Shown here: piece by piece, positions 32,638-43,929 of the stretch
How positions within the stretch are numbered: the stretch's first letter is position 1
Layout: the number at the start of each line of letters is the position of its first letter
NCBI GenBank assembly: GCA_036417435.1
Contig: CM070901.1
Span: 53,351,001-53,415,000, forward strand
Source of the DNA: Inia geoffrensis
Lineage: Eukaryota; Chordata; Mammalia; Artiodactyla; Iniidae
DNA: 64,000 nucleotides
Direction: 5' to 3'
Position numbers and translations under genes: made by a program
The notes under the pieces: model-generated
The model's input: the letters and a program-made list of their open reading frames with translations, nothing else
What the model was told of the DNA's origin: nothing
Databases searched by the model: none

Positions 32638-35600
32638 ATGGTCATAGGAACATACATATCAATAATTACCTATAATTACCTAATAATTAAATGCTCCAAA
32701 CAAAAGACACAGGCTTGCTGAATGGATACAAAAACAAGACCCATATAAATGCTGTGTACAAGAGACCCACTTCAGACCTTGGGACACATACAGACTGAAA
32801 GTGAAGGGGTGGAAAAGGATATTCCATGCAAATGGAAATCAAAAGAAAGCTGCAGTAGCAATACTCATATCAGAAAAAATAGACTTTAAAATAAAGAATG
32901 TTACAAGAGACAAGGACACTACATAATGATCAAGGGATCAATCCAAGAAGAAGATATAACAATTATAAATATATATGCACCCAACATAGGAGCACCTCAA
33001 TACATAAGGCAACTGCTAACAGCTATAAAAGAGGAAATCGACAGTAACACAATAATTGTGGGGGACTTTAACACCTCACTTACACGAATGGACAGATCAG
33101 CCAAAATGAAAATAAATAAGGAAACAGAAGCTTTAAATGACACAATAGACCCGATAGATTTAACTGATATTTATAGGACATTCCATCCCCAAACAGCAGA
33201 TTACACTTTCTTCTCAAGTGCACATGGAACATTCTCCAGGAGAGACTGTATATTGGGTCACAAATCAAGCCTCAGTAAATTTAAGAAAATTGAAATCATA
33301 TCAAGCATCTTTTCTGACCACAACACTATGGGATTAGAAATGAAATACAGGGGAAAAACGTAAAAAGCACAAACACACGGAGGCTAAACAATACGTTACT
33401 AAATAACCAAGAGATCACTGAAGAAATCAAAGAGGAAATCAAAAAATACCTAGAGACAAATGACAATGAAAACATGACAATGCAAAACCTATGGGATGCA
33501 GCAAAAGCAGTTCTAAGATGGAAGTTTATAGCTATACAAGCCTACCTCAAGAAACAAGAAAAATCTCAAATAAACAATCTAACCTTACACCTAAAGCAAC
33601 TAGAAAAAGAAGAACAAAAAACCCCCAAACTTAGAGGAAGGAAAGAAATCATAAAGATGAGATCAGAAATAAATGAAAAAGAAATGAAGGCAACGATAGC
33701 AAAGATCAATAAAACTTACAGCTGGTTCTGTGAGAAGATAAACAAAATTGATAAACCATTAGCCAGACTCATCAAGAAAAAGAGGGAGAGGGCTCAAATC
33801 CATAAAATTAGAAATGAAAAAGGAGAAGTTACGACACCGCAGAAATACAAAGCATCCTAAGAGACTACTACAAGCAATTCTATGCCAATAAAATGGACAA
33901 CCTGGAAGAAATGGACAAATTCTTAGAGAGGTATAACTTTCCAAGACTGAACCAGGAAGAAACAGAAAATATGAACAGATGACAATCACAAGTAATGAAA
34001 TTGAAACTGTGATTAAAAATCTTCCAACAAACAAAAGCCTAGGACCAGATGGCTTCACAGGTGAATTCTATCAAACACTTAGAGACGATCTAACACCTAT
34101 CCTTCTCAAAATCTTCCAAAAAATTTCAGAGGAAGGAACACTCCCAAACTCATTCTACGAGGCCACCATCACCCTGATACCAAAACCAGACAAAGATTCT
34201 ACAAAAAAAGAAAATTACAGACCAATATTACTGATGAATATAGATGCAAAATTCCTCAACAAAATACTAGCAAACAGAATCCAACAACACATTAATAGGA
34301 TCATACATCGTGATCAAGTGGGGTTTATCCCAGGGATGCAAGGGCTCTTCAATATACGCAAATCAATCAATGTGATACACCATATTAACAAACTGAAGAA
34401 GAAAAACCATATTATCATCTCGATAGATGCAGAAAAAGGTTTTGACAAAATCCAACACCCATTAATGATAAGAACTCTCCAGGAAGACGGCACAGAGGGC
34501 ACCTACCTCAACATAATATAGGCCATATATGACAAACACACAACAAACATTCTCAAGGGTGAAAAACTGAAAGCATTTCCTCCAAGACCTAGGGAGACAA
34601 AAGACCTGTATGCAGAAAACTATAAGGCACTGATGAAAGAAATTAAAGATGATACCAACAGATGGAGAATATACCATGTTCTTGGATTGGAAGAATCAAT
34701 AGCGTGAAAATGACTATACTACCCAAAGCATTCTAAAGATTCATTGCAATCCCTATCAAATTACCATTGGCATTTTTTACGGAACTAGAACAAAAAATCT
34801 TAACATTTGTGTGGAGACACAAAAGACCCTGAATAGCCAAAGCAGTCTTGAGGGAAAATAATGGAGTGGGAGGAATCAGGCTGCCTGACTTCAGACTATA
34901 CTACAAAGCTACAGTAATCAAGACAATATGGTACTGGCACAAAAACAGCAACACAGATCAATGGAACAAGATAGAAAGCCCAGAGGTAAAACCATGCACC
35001 TATGGTCAACTAATCTATGAGAAAGGAGGCAAGGATATACAATGGAGAAAAGACAGTCTCTTCAATAAGTGGTGCTGGTAAAACTGGACAGCTACATGTA
35101 AAAGAATGAAATTAGAACACTCCCTAACACCATACACAAGATTAAACTCAAAATGGATTTGAGACCTAAATGGAAGACTGGACACTATAAAGCTCCTAGA
35201 GGAAAACATAGGAAGAACACTCTTTGACATAAATCACAGCAAGATATTTTTTGATCCGCCTCCTAGAGTAATGGAAATAAAACCAAAAATAAACAAATGG
35301 GACCTAATGAAACTTCAAAGCTTTTGCACAGCAAAGGAAACCATAAAAAAAGATGAAATGACAACCCTCAGAATGGGAGAAAATATTTGCAAATGAATCA
35401 ATGGACAAAGGATTAATCTCCAAAATATATAAACAGCTCGTGCAGCTCAATATTAAAAACACAAACAACCCAATCCAAAAATGAGAAGACCTAAATAGAC
35501 ATTTCTCCAAAGAAGACATACAGATGGCCAAGAAGCACATGAAAAGCTGCTCAACATCACTAATTATTCGAGAAATGCAAATCAAAACTACAATGAGGTA

Positions 35601-36090
35601 TCACCTCACACCAGTTAGAATGGGCATCATCAGAAAATCTACAAACAACAAATGCTGGAGAGGGTGTGGAGAAAAGGGAACCCTCTCGCACTGTTGGTGG
35701 GAATGTAAATTGATACAGCCACTATGGAGAACAGTATGGAGGTTCCTTAAAGATCTAAAAATAGAATTACCATATGATCCAGCAATCCCACTTCTGGGCA
35801 TATACCCAGAGAAAACCATAATTCAAAAAGACACATGCACCCCAATGTTCCTTGCAGCACTATTTACAATAGCCAGGTCATGGAAGCAACCTAAATGCCC
35901 ATCGACAGATGAATGGATAAAGAAGATGTGGTACATATATACAATGGAATATTACTAAGCCATAAAAAGTAACAAAATTGGGTCATTTGTTGAGACGTGG
36001 ATGGATCTAGTGACTGTCATACAGAGTGAAGTAAGTCATAAAGAGAAAAACAAATATCCTATATTAAGGCATATATGTGCAACCTAGAAA
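32638..36090 (+). pseudogene. L1 ORF2 (endonuclease / reverse transcriptase), broken and internally deleted
   Basis: The APE-type endonuclease is legible at 32926-33363, with NIYAPN, GDFNTSL and the SDHN box; the Asp-containing box reads SRRDCILGH. RT blocks run 33979-34521, including NYRPI and the motif-A region [17 protein letters not shown] stops the frame at 34519-34521. About 65 bases later, text jumps at 34587/34588 from the TFP-type thumb-proximal block to AGGGAGACAAAAGACC, so the palm block with the F-A-D-D catalytic box is missing. The C-terminal region (34850-35958, including [14 protein letters not shown] and the Cys-rich [20 protein letters not shown]) remains in pieces. Confidence 0.93.
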
Positions 36091-36605
36091 AATGGTACAG
36101 GTGAACCGGTATGCAGGGCAGAAGTTGAGACTCAGATGTAGAGAACAAACGTATGGACACCAAGGTGGGATAGCCGCGGGGGGTTGGGTGTGGGTGTGTG
36201 ATGAATTGGGTGATTGGGATTGACGTGTATACACTGATGTGTATAAAATTGATGACTAATAAGAACCTGCTGTATAAAAAAGAAAAATTAAATTAAATTT
36301 AAAAAAAAAAGAATCTGCCTGTCAATGCAGGGGACACAGTTTCGATCCTTGGTCTGGGAAGATCCCACGTGCCACAGAGCAACTAAGCCCACACACCACA
36401 ACTACTGAAGCCCGCGCACCTAGAGCTAGTGATCCGCAAGAAGAGATACCACGGCAATGAGAAGCCTGTGCACCACAACAAAGGGTGGCCCCGCTTGCCG
36501 CAGCTAGAGAAAGCCCAAGCACAGCCATGAAGACCTAACACAGCCAAAATTAAATTAATTAAAATAAAGTTATAATGATACTTAAAAAAAATAAGAACAA
36601 GCCTT

Positions 36606-38152
36606 GTAGACAATGTGTTTTATGATGACAATAATTGGTGAACAATGTACAAATATCATACAGGGAACCCCTAGTTTCATGGAGTACTAAACTCATAGTG
36701 AACTATTTCTCTTTGTCTTATTTTAGAAGTCAAAGAAGACTCTTTTCTGCTGTGTATCCATTTATATATAGCCCCTACACAGAAGTCAATGGGTGTTTCA
36801 AGCACAAGCAACACAGATGTAGCTGCTGGGGTGGGATAGAAGATGATTAGCAGCATGCAGACTGTTATGCTTATGTTGTTTTGTGTTGACATCTGATAAG
36901 GCTATTCTTGTCTGTGTTTACATGTCCCATTCATCTGATTCAACCAGACACGGTTTTATTAATATTATTGATGGTTACTATAACAACAAGCATGTGAATG
37001 TACTTCAGCTATGAAATTGTGACAAGTATTTGGTTGATCACAGTCCGTAAATTTCGTCATAGGGATGATCTCCAAGGGTGAAAGGAGACGGAACAGGACA
37101 TCACCGGATGGACACTTGCTTTGATCTCATTGAGGAAACTTACATAATGATTTCTCCTAGAAAAGTTCCTTTCCAGGGGCTTCCTCTGGAAATTTGGAGC
37201 TGTTTGACCCTTGGAGAAAAGCCAGTAACTCAACCAAAGATTCTTCCTAGACCATAAATAGCATTCTGAGTTTGCATCCTCCATCTTCATTACTTTTCCT
37301 CTCCTGGCCCTCTCAGCCCCCTCACTATTCAGGACATTAATGGAATAAAGTCAAATACTGGAAACTGGGTGATCTTCTTTGCTGCTTTTAGCTCTGGCAT
37401 CTTAGGTGACATTCCTTTGGACTGCAGATACATGCTAAAGTTTATGCTGGATATTGTGATGAGGGAAAAGAAGGGGAAAGATGGTGGATATCTAAGACAG
37501 GTAAACCAATCTCTGCCATTGAGGAATTTGTGGTCTTGTTTAAGGGGTAGGATGAATGAAAGGGTTTAGGTTTAGTTTAGGACTTTGGCTTTTATAACCA
37601 GGAGAATCCAGGGCAAACCAGGATGAGTTAGCCACTCTATGAAGTTAGTCTGGGAAATTCACTTCATCTACATAGAACTCATATCTCCCAACTCTAAAAA
37701 TGAATTAAAAATTTTAACTTCTTTGCCTTAATTCACAGTAACCCATATCCAACAGGAGAAAAAAAATGCATGAAATCTTTAAAAGACAGAGTACAGAGAT
37801 GCCAGCCATGTCTGATCCTAGAGCATTGGCTCCAGAGAGACAGGAAATTGGGACATCGCAACGTCCATGGTCTCAAAAGCTTAGTTTCTCCCTGTGGTAC
37901 CCCTGGTCTCTTTGAAGCAATGGAGTACCATTTAACAGATTGACTCCCTGAAGGCATCTAGTGATTCCCAGGATGTAGCTTATACACTGGAAGAACCTGG
38001 TTCAACCAATATTGAACAACCAATCTTAAAACTCCCAACACACAGCTGCATGTTTAGGATGAATGAGATATGATCAGTAAAGTATTTTGATTTTTGAGGG
38101 GTTACATCTTTAAATACAGCAAAGAAGATACCAGATCGAGGTGTTCCATTTA
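36606..38152. other. No recognisable gene
   Basis: Possible antisense L2 text at 37430-37540 (CATGCTAAAGTTTATGCTGG, GAGGAATTTGTGGTC). Remainder unassigned. Confidence 0.4.
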
Positions 38153-38237
38153 ATGTATTGGTTAAGATACATTGGTTAAGTGTATTGGTTAAGTGGGTGA
38201 GACATTGGTTAAGTGTATTGGTTAAGTGGGTGAGAGA
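38153..38237. repeat. Minisatellite built on ATTGGTTAAG
   Basis: Five copies of ATTGGTTAAG are visible, arranged as a higher-order unit of about 50 bases: the block TTGGTTAAGTGTATTGGTTAAGTGGGTGAGA occurs twice (about 38173-38203 and 38206-38236). Confidence 0.88.
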
Positions 38238-38657
38238 GGGTAAGGAAAAGAGACAAGTCATCCTGCGTTGATTTCACATCACCATCCCTCTTCTAGTGAG
38301 AGAAGAGCAGTCACTGAGCTTAGAATCATCTATTATTCATTTTCTCCAAAGAAATGGGAGTGCTATGAGAATTAAATGTTGGTGCAGGGGAGGAGTGCAC
38401 TAAAAGCCTCTCCCTCTTCCAATTTAGAACATAGTTGGGAGAAGGTAGGAACAGAGTCTTCTCCTCCAGGATAGTAGCAAAGGCAACACTATCCATCCAC
38501 CTTGGCTCAGCTCAGCCAATAAAGAAAAAGATACTCTACCCAAAGCATTGTCAGAGCCTATGGGCTCTGTGTGAATGAGGCTGAGGAGACAGCTATGACA
38601 CTACGAGGCTACAAGGATGATCCACCACTTCCCTTTCTGTGCCCAGGAAGGCCTGGT

Positions 38658-39104
38658 GCATGTTATGGGTTGAATTGTGCCCCGCAAAAAGATATGCTGA
38701 TGTCCAAACTCCTGGTACCTGTGAATGTGACCTTATTTGGAAATAAGTTCTCTTCAGCTGTAATCAAGTAAAGATGAGGTCTTACTGAATTAGAACGGGC
38801 CCTAATCTAATGGCTGGTGTCCTTATAAGAAGAGGAAATTTGGACACAGAGACACAGAAGAACAACATGTGATGACAAAAACAGAGATTAGAGTGAGGCA
38901 TCTGCAAGCCAAGGAATGCCAAAAATTACTGGCAGCCTCCAGAAGCTAAGAGAAAGGCATGGAACAGACTCTCCCTGAGACAGAACCTTTCCGACACCTT
39001 GATTTTGGAATTTTGACCTCCAAACTGTGAGAGAATAAATTTCTGTTGTATTAAGCCACACAGTTTGTGGCAGCTTTTTATGGCAAACCTAAGACACTAA
39101 TACA
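38658..39104 (+). mobile_element. Solo LTR of MaLR (MLT1/MST-like) type
   Basis: Begins TGTTATGGGTTGAATTGTG and ends CTAAGACACTAATACA. Internal order is GTGAATGTGACCTTATTTGG, TGGTGTCCTTATAAGAAGAGG, CAAGCCAAGGAATGCC, CTCCAAACTGTGAGAGAATAAATTTCTG and TTAAGCCACACAGTTTGTGG. Nearly full length for the class (about 450 bp). Confidence 0.82.
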
Positions 39105-39164
39105 GAACTCAAGGGTCTGTCCTTGGCAAAAGAGTGAAGCAGGTATATCTCTGGGAACTGAAAT

Positions 39165-39530
39165 TCTTGCCTGATTTATTGTACTCACCTCTTTCCACCT
39201 TGCTCACCTTCCCTCCACCTTCCATATCTATGCTACAGACATAATACTAAAATCCAAATCCTTCCGTGGCTCTCCACAGTTTGCACACGATAGAAGCAGA
39301 CCTACAAAGCGCTGCCGAACATGGGCACCATCCATCTTTATAGCCCTCTCTTGCCTCACTCATTGTATATAGTCCCTTAGAACTACACTTCTTTTTAACT
39401 CCTTGGTGATTTCATGCAGATGTGTTCTTTGCCAATGTAAAGATTCAACTCAAATATCACCTCCCTTGGAAGCCTTTCTTCACCTCTGTAGGTGAAGAAT
39501 TTGATCTCCAGTTCTCTGGCATAGAGCGTC
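39165..39530 (+). repeat. L2 LINE fragment
   Basis: AAATCCAAATCCTTCCGTGGCTCTCC, CCTCACTCATTG and TCAACTCAAATATCACCTCCC plus GGAAGCCTTTCTTCACC are standard L2 3'-region phrases in order. Confidence 0.65.
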
Positions 39531-39544
39531 AAAAACTCTTGGAA

Positions 39545-40165
39545 TCTCCTGAGTGACAGAAGTGCCTTTGTTATGCTAATGTGTGACTCTTGGTAGGTCC
39601 CTAGATAGCTCCAGGATGGAGGCAGGTCACCCGAAGAAGGTTGTGACTTTCAGTCCCCAGACCTTCAGGGAGTGAAGTAGGACTGAGATGGAGTTCAGTC
39701 ATGTGGCCAACGACTTGATTAATCGTGCCTATGTAACAAAACCCCAATAACAACTCTGGATATCAAGCTCGTGGAGCTCCCTGGTTGGTGAACACACTAA
39801 TGTGCTGAGAGGGTGATATACTCTGACTCCACCAGCACAGGGTGGAAGCTCTGTACTCCCTACCAGAACCTATCCTATGTGTATTCTTTATAATAAAACT
39901 ATAATAATTATAGTACTTTCATGAGTTCTGTGAGTTGTTCTAGCAAATTTTCACACCTGACAAGATTATGGAGACCCTTGAATTTACAGGCAGGTAGTCA
40001 GAAGAGCAGGTGACCTGGGACCCCTCAAAATGCAGCTTGCATGTGAAGTAAGGGCAGTCTTGTAGAGGATTGACCCTTTAATTTGTAGAGTCTGAGTCTA
40101 ACCCCAAGTGGTTAGTGTCAGAATTGTATAGTAGTACAGCCAGTTGGGTTGTGAAACGGGATAAC
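39545..40165 (+). mobile_element. LTR, ERV type (family not named)
   Basis: Pattern GTGGCCAACGACTTGATTAATC, CCTATGTAACAAAACCCC, TTGGTGAACACACTAATGTGC, a poly(A) signal region TTTATAATAAAACT, then CTGTGAGTTGTTCTAGCAAATTTTC and GTGTCAGAATTGTATAG corresponds to a well-known class of mammalian ERV LTR. The termini are not obvious. Solo, with no internal region visible. Confidence 0.6.
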
Positions 40166-41218
40166 CTTCTATTCCTCCTCTCCACCTCTTCTCCAGCTGG
40201 TGTTAGAATCTGTGTGGCTTTTACACATCCATGAGAAATCACCTCCGCAATCCATCCATGCTGTCTGAGTGGGACTGATCCCATTTCTTCAGCTCCAGAC
40301 TAAGCATCTGACCCAGACCTGGCCAATAAGAGTATTCCATTTTCCCTGGTTGCTTCAGAATAGGCATGTGATCCAAGTCAATTCAAGGAGATCAGTTTGA
40401 CAAAAAAAACACCCTCTTTCCATTAGGATTGTTAAGCAGATAAGCAAGACCACAGCTGCCTAACCCATCCTTGGCACTATTCGCAGAGAATTTGCCTGAG
40501 AATGATGTCAACACACACACACAAAGCTAAGAGACAATTGTCCTAATATAGTTTTTGAGAGCCTGAATATAGCTGTGTTTGAAACCAGAAATACCTCCTG
40601 AACCTCCTAATTATGTTAATCAGTAAATTCTCTCTTTTATCCAAGTTGTTTTCAGCTAAGTTTTCTGTCACTTGCAACCAAAAGAATCTTGACAATAGAC
40701 CGTCCTTCCAAAGCCCACCCGTGCCTCTCATTTCTATCATCACACTCATTATAATTGTCGATTTGTTTGCCTAGCTCAAGAGAAGAATGATTATGTCTTA
40801 TTTGTCTTCACAGTCTGCAATACCTACTTCAATGCCTAGAATGGTAGTGTCCAAAACATATTCTTTGCCTGAGTGTTGGGTAACTAACCACCTCTTTCAC
40901 AAGTGCTCATTTCCTCTCTCTTGGCATCCCTTTCTCCCTCTCATCTTCACCCCCAGCATAGTCTCATTCACAGAACAAGAGAGGGAACAAAGGTACCACT
41001 CTAGAAATTGAAAAAAATGAATTGTAGCCATTGTTCTGCTTTTTTCAAGATACGTAACCTTAGCTGATTCTCTTCTCTCTGTCCAGCCTCAGTAAAGTGA
41101 GCAATACCTGAAGATCCTCTAAGGGAAAACCCTGCGTGACTCTAATACCTGCTAAACTACTAGTTAAGAAGTAAGACAATACCTTACTAAGGACTAAGCT
41201 ATGAGATTTCCCTGGAAT
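40166..41218. other. No gene; one L2 3' remnant
   Basis: 40755-40870 reads as an L2 tail (TTTGCCTAGCTCAAGAGAAG... CCTACTTCAATGCCTAG). (AC)n of six units at 40513-40524. Rest unassigned. Confidence 0.45.
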
Positions 41219-41229
41219 TGCTGCATTTT

Positions 41230-41441
41230 TTATTATTATTATTTTTTTTGCGGTACGCGGGCCTATCACTGCTGTGGCCTCTCCCGTTGAGGAGCACAGG
41301 CTCAGGACGCGCAGGCTCAGCGGCCATGGCTCACGGGCCCAGCCGCTCTGCGGCATGTGGGATCTTCCCGGACCGGGGCACGAACCCGTGTCGCCTGCAT
41401 CGGCAGGCGGACTCTCAACCACTGCGCCACCAGGGAAGCCC
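41230..41441 (-). mobile_element. CHR-family SINE, central-deletion form, exact TSD
   Basis: Minus-strand copy with TTATTATTATT in the tail, GCGGTACGCGGGCCTATCAC and end CACCAGGGAAGCCC. TSD TGCTGCATTTT at 41219-41229 and 41442-41452. Confidence 0.95.
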
Positions 41442-41452
41442 TGCTGCATTTT

Positions 41453-42836
41453 AATAGATGATTCCTGAAGGCTGAGAAGGCTTAGAGGATTAAAGAGATG
41501 AAACTACAAATGTGGAATGATAAGCTATAGATAAAACTATCTGGTAGGTGTGCCCAGCTTAGTGGCCCCATACATCACCTCTTCCTTGGGTTTTGCCATT
41601 GAAACCACTATTGGAAAGATACAGGACAGGACTGACTGCAGAAGATGGAATCTGGTCAAGTCTCTCCAATACGTGCACTACCCTACTCCCAACTCAAGTC
41701 ATCAGAATAAAATCATAATCCAGAACTTGCCCAAAGCCCACAGATCGGGTAAGTGGCTCATTCCAGGACATTGACACCATGTCCCCAAGCTCAAAAGGAA
41801 AACAGCTGTTACAAGAAAAAGGCAGAAGGACCCAGTGAAGAAAACAGGCTAAACTATGTCTTTCAACACTTACCAAAGAGGAATAAGACCTACTGTCCAC
41901 TTGGGAGATTGTCATAGGCCTCTAGGTTCTTACGGACAGCAATGTCTTTTTCTCCTGCAGGTATGAACTTTAAATGTCTTTATTTTAGGCCAAATTCCCC
42001 TCAATTCCTATTCTTTACTGGAGTAACTTTGATGAGCAAGGGAAGCCAGAAAGGAAGTAGAGGAAGGCAGGAAAGGAGTGAGAGAGAAGGAGTGTGATCA
42101 TGAAGGAAGCTGTTCACAGAAGAGAAAGGGAAGGCTAAGACTACTGCCCTCATAACTTTGCAAAGAAGTTGTCCTAGTGAGGCGAAATCAAAATTCTTAA
42201 ACATGATCCCTTGAAAGTACTTACAATGAGGACCTACAAATCAACTAAGACTCATCCCTGGAAAGAACCCTAGCGTTCGTGGAAATAAATCCTGCATTAG
42301 AATAGCAGGAAGCACTCCTTCCATCTTCAATCACCGTAACAGCTTTATTTCCGAACTGTCTTGCTCCTCCCGTCCACACAGGCATAATCTGGATTTCTTT
42401 CAGAGAGAATTAAGCATCTCCCTTCCAATCTCATCTCTCTGACACAAGGTGTGGAAGGCTACAGGTCATTGCTCTACACTTTGCAGCTCTTGGGCTACTG
42501 CCCTCAGATTCTTCACACTGCAGCTTCTGAAGAAAGAACCTCAGAAAAGAAACACATTAGCAAAAGTTCTTAAACTGTGGGAAGAACTGCCAATTTTCTC
42601 TTGGGTAAGAGCACCCTCTGGTGGTGAATATCTGTATTGTGGCCTAGCATCTCCATCTGGACGTATGCTGGGCTCAACCATAAATCCCCCCAGACGGAAT
42701 GTATTCCACGATCTCTCTTGGTAGCATAACAATCCACTGAAATTGAAGTTATAAAGTCTTGGTCTATGGCCTTGCTCTATTAATCCTAGCGTGTGACTTT
42801 GACTTAGTCACCTTTCTCAGCCTCACTTCCACTGTT
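41453..42836. other. No recognisable gene or repeat
   Basis: Ordinary composition; open frames are short and without recognisable domains. Confidence 0.45.
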
Positions 42837-42851
42837 AAAAGTAGGAAAACA

Positions 42852-43067
42852 GGGGCTTCCCTAGTGGCGCAGCAGTTGTGAGTCCGCCTGCCGATGCAGG
42901 GGACACCGGTTCGTGCCCAGGTTCGGGAGGATCCCGCATGCCGCGGAACGGCTGGGCCTGTGGGCCATGGCCGCTGGGCCTGCGCGTCCTGAGCCTGTGC
43001 TCCGCAACGGGAGGGGCCACAACAGTGAGAGGCCCGCGTACTGCAAAAAAAAAAAAAAAAAAAAAAA
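42852..43067 (+). mobile_element. CHR-family SINE, central-deletion form, exact TSD and long A tail
   Basis: GGGGCTTCCCTAGTGGCGCAG head. A box TGGCGCAGCAG at 42865-42875 fits TRGYNNANNNG and B box GGTTCGTGCCC is at 42908-42918, so pol III promoter elements look intact. A perfect 15-bp TSD AAAAGTAGGAAAACA lies at 42837-42851 and 43068-43082. The long pure A tail and perfect TSD make it one of the youngest insertions here. Confidence 0.96.
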
Positions 43068-43379
43068 AAAAGTAGGAAAACAATGACAACATGAGGATCA
43101 AATGAAAATGCTTACTACTCAGTAAAGTACAATGTACATTAAAAAAAAAAGAGAGATGCCATTATGGTTTATCAGATATACCCAGATTACAATAGAAAGT
43201 TCTTAATATTACATTCTTATCCTTGCCAACTGCTCCCCTGTTAATCCTAACAGCTATGTTCACTGAGTCACTTCCCAATTTTGGGACCAAGGACAACCTC
43301 CCATGGCCTTGAGCAGGGATCTGCAGGAACCAGAAGTGGCACAAACAAACAGACCTTCCACAACATGACCGGAGGCAGC

Positions 43380-43895
43380 CTGCTGTTCTTCCCTGGCATC
43401 CCTGATGCGATAGGATGCATCCTATCCTTTATTTCTTCAGACTACCAGGTAGTTCCTGGTAAGGGATACAGGGCTTTCATCATCTGGTCCCTGGCTACCT
43501 CTCCTACCTCATCTGACTTTGTTCCTTCATATATATACACATATACATATATATGTATATATATTGCAGTCCACCCAAATCAACCTACTTGTAGTTCTCC
43601 AAACAAGTAGATTGCCTCCATAACTTTGTACGTGGGTTTCCTCTGCCTAAAACAAATTCATCACACTTCTAGTTAATCCTTGCCCACCTTTCGACGTATT
43701 CCTCCCGGAGGCCTCCATTCACTCCTTACGTCCAAGGCTGGATTAGGTATATCTCCCCTACGGGTCCCTGAGGTTGCTACTATCACAGTACTCATCATAC
43801 CATATACTAATTGTCTTTTACTTGTCTCTCTTCCCCTATGGCCAAGCATAATGCTTGGTATTCAATAGGCACTCAGTATAATTTGGTGGATAGAT
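43380..43895 (+). repeat. L2 LINE fragment
   Basis: TTTCATCATCTGGTCCCTGGC, TTCCTCTGCCTAAAACAAATTC, CTTGCCCACCTTTCG, GAGGCCTCCATTCACTCC and an L2-like end GCTTGGTATTCAATAGGCACTCAG follow the L2 3' order. A TATACA-rich stretch interrupts at 43532-43565. Confidence 0.6.
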
Positions 43896-43929
43896 GATGG
43901 CTTCTGTGTTACCGAATTCAAAGCCTGCT

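Larger units (their letters stand above)
31602..36308 (+). mobile_element. L1 retrotransposon, 4.7 kb, 5'-truncated, nested in a SINE
   Basis: Begins in the last bases of the 5' UTR (GGAACTACAATCCTGCAGCC), contains ORF1, ORF2 and a 3' UTR, and ends in an A-rich tail at 36283-36308. The TSD AAGAATCTGCC lies at 31591-31601 and 36309-36319, created from the SINE itself. The insertion site GGTT/AAGA is a usual L1 endonuclease target type. A deletion junction at about 34587/34588 removes the middle of the reverse transcriptase. Non-autonomous and dead, but only moderately diverged. Confidence 0.96.
31565..36589 (+). mobile_element. CHR-family SINE, long form, split by an L1
   Basis: The SINE head GGGACTTCCCTGGTGGCTCAG runs to 31601. 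The rest (AAGAATCTGCCTGTCAATGC through the CCACAACTACTG and GCACCACAACAAAGGGTGGC modules to an A-rich end) resumes at 36309. The two parts total about 310 bp. The outer TSD is AATAAGAACCAGCTTT at 31549-31564 against AATAAGAACAAGCCTT at 36590-36605, 14 of 16 matching, which brackets both the SINE and the L1. Confidence 0.93.

Noticed and set aside
31697..34521. Long open frames of 174, 145, 128 and 180 residues
   Set aside because: These are pieces of L1 ORF1 and ORF2 with stops and a deletion, so they are not host genes.
38153..38237. CRISPR-like alternation of repeats
   Set aside because: Units are directly adjacent and degenerate with no unique spacers, and the DNA is mammalian.
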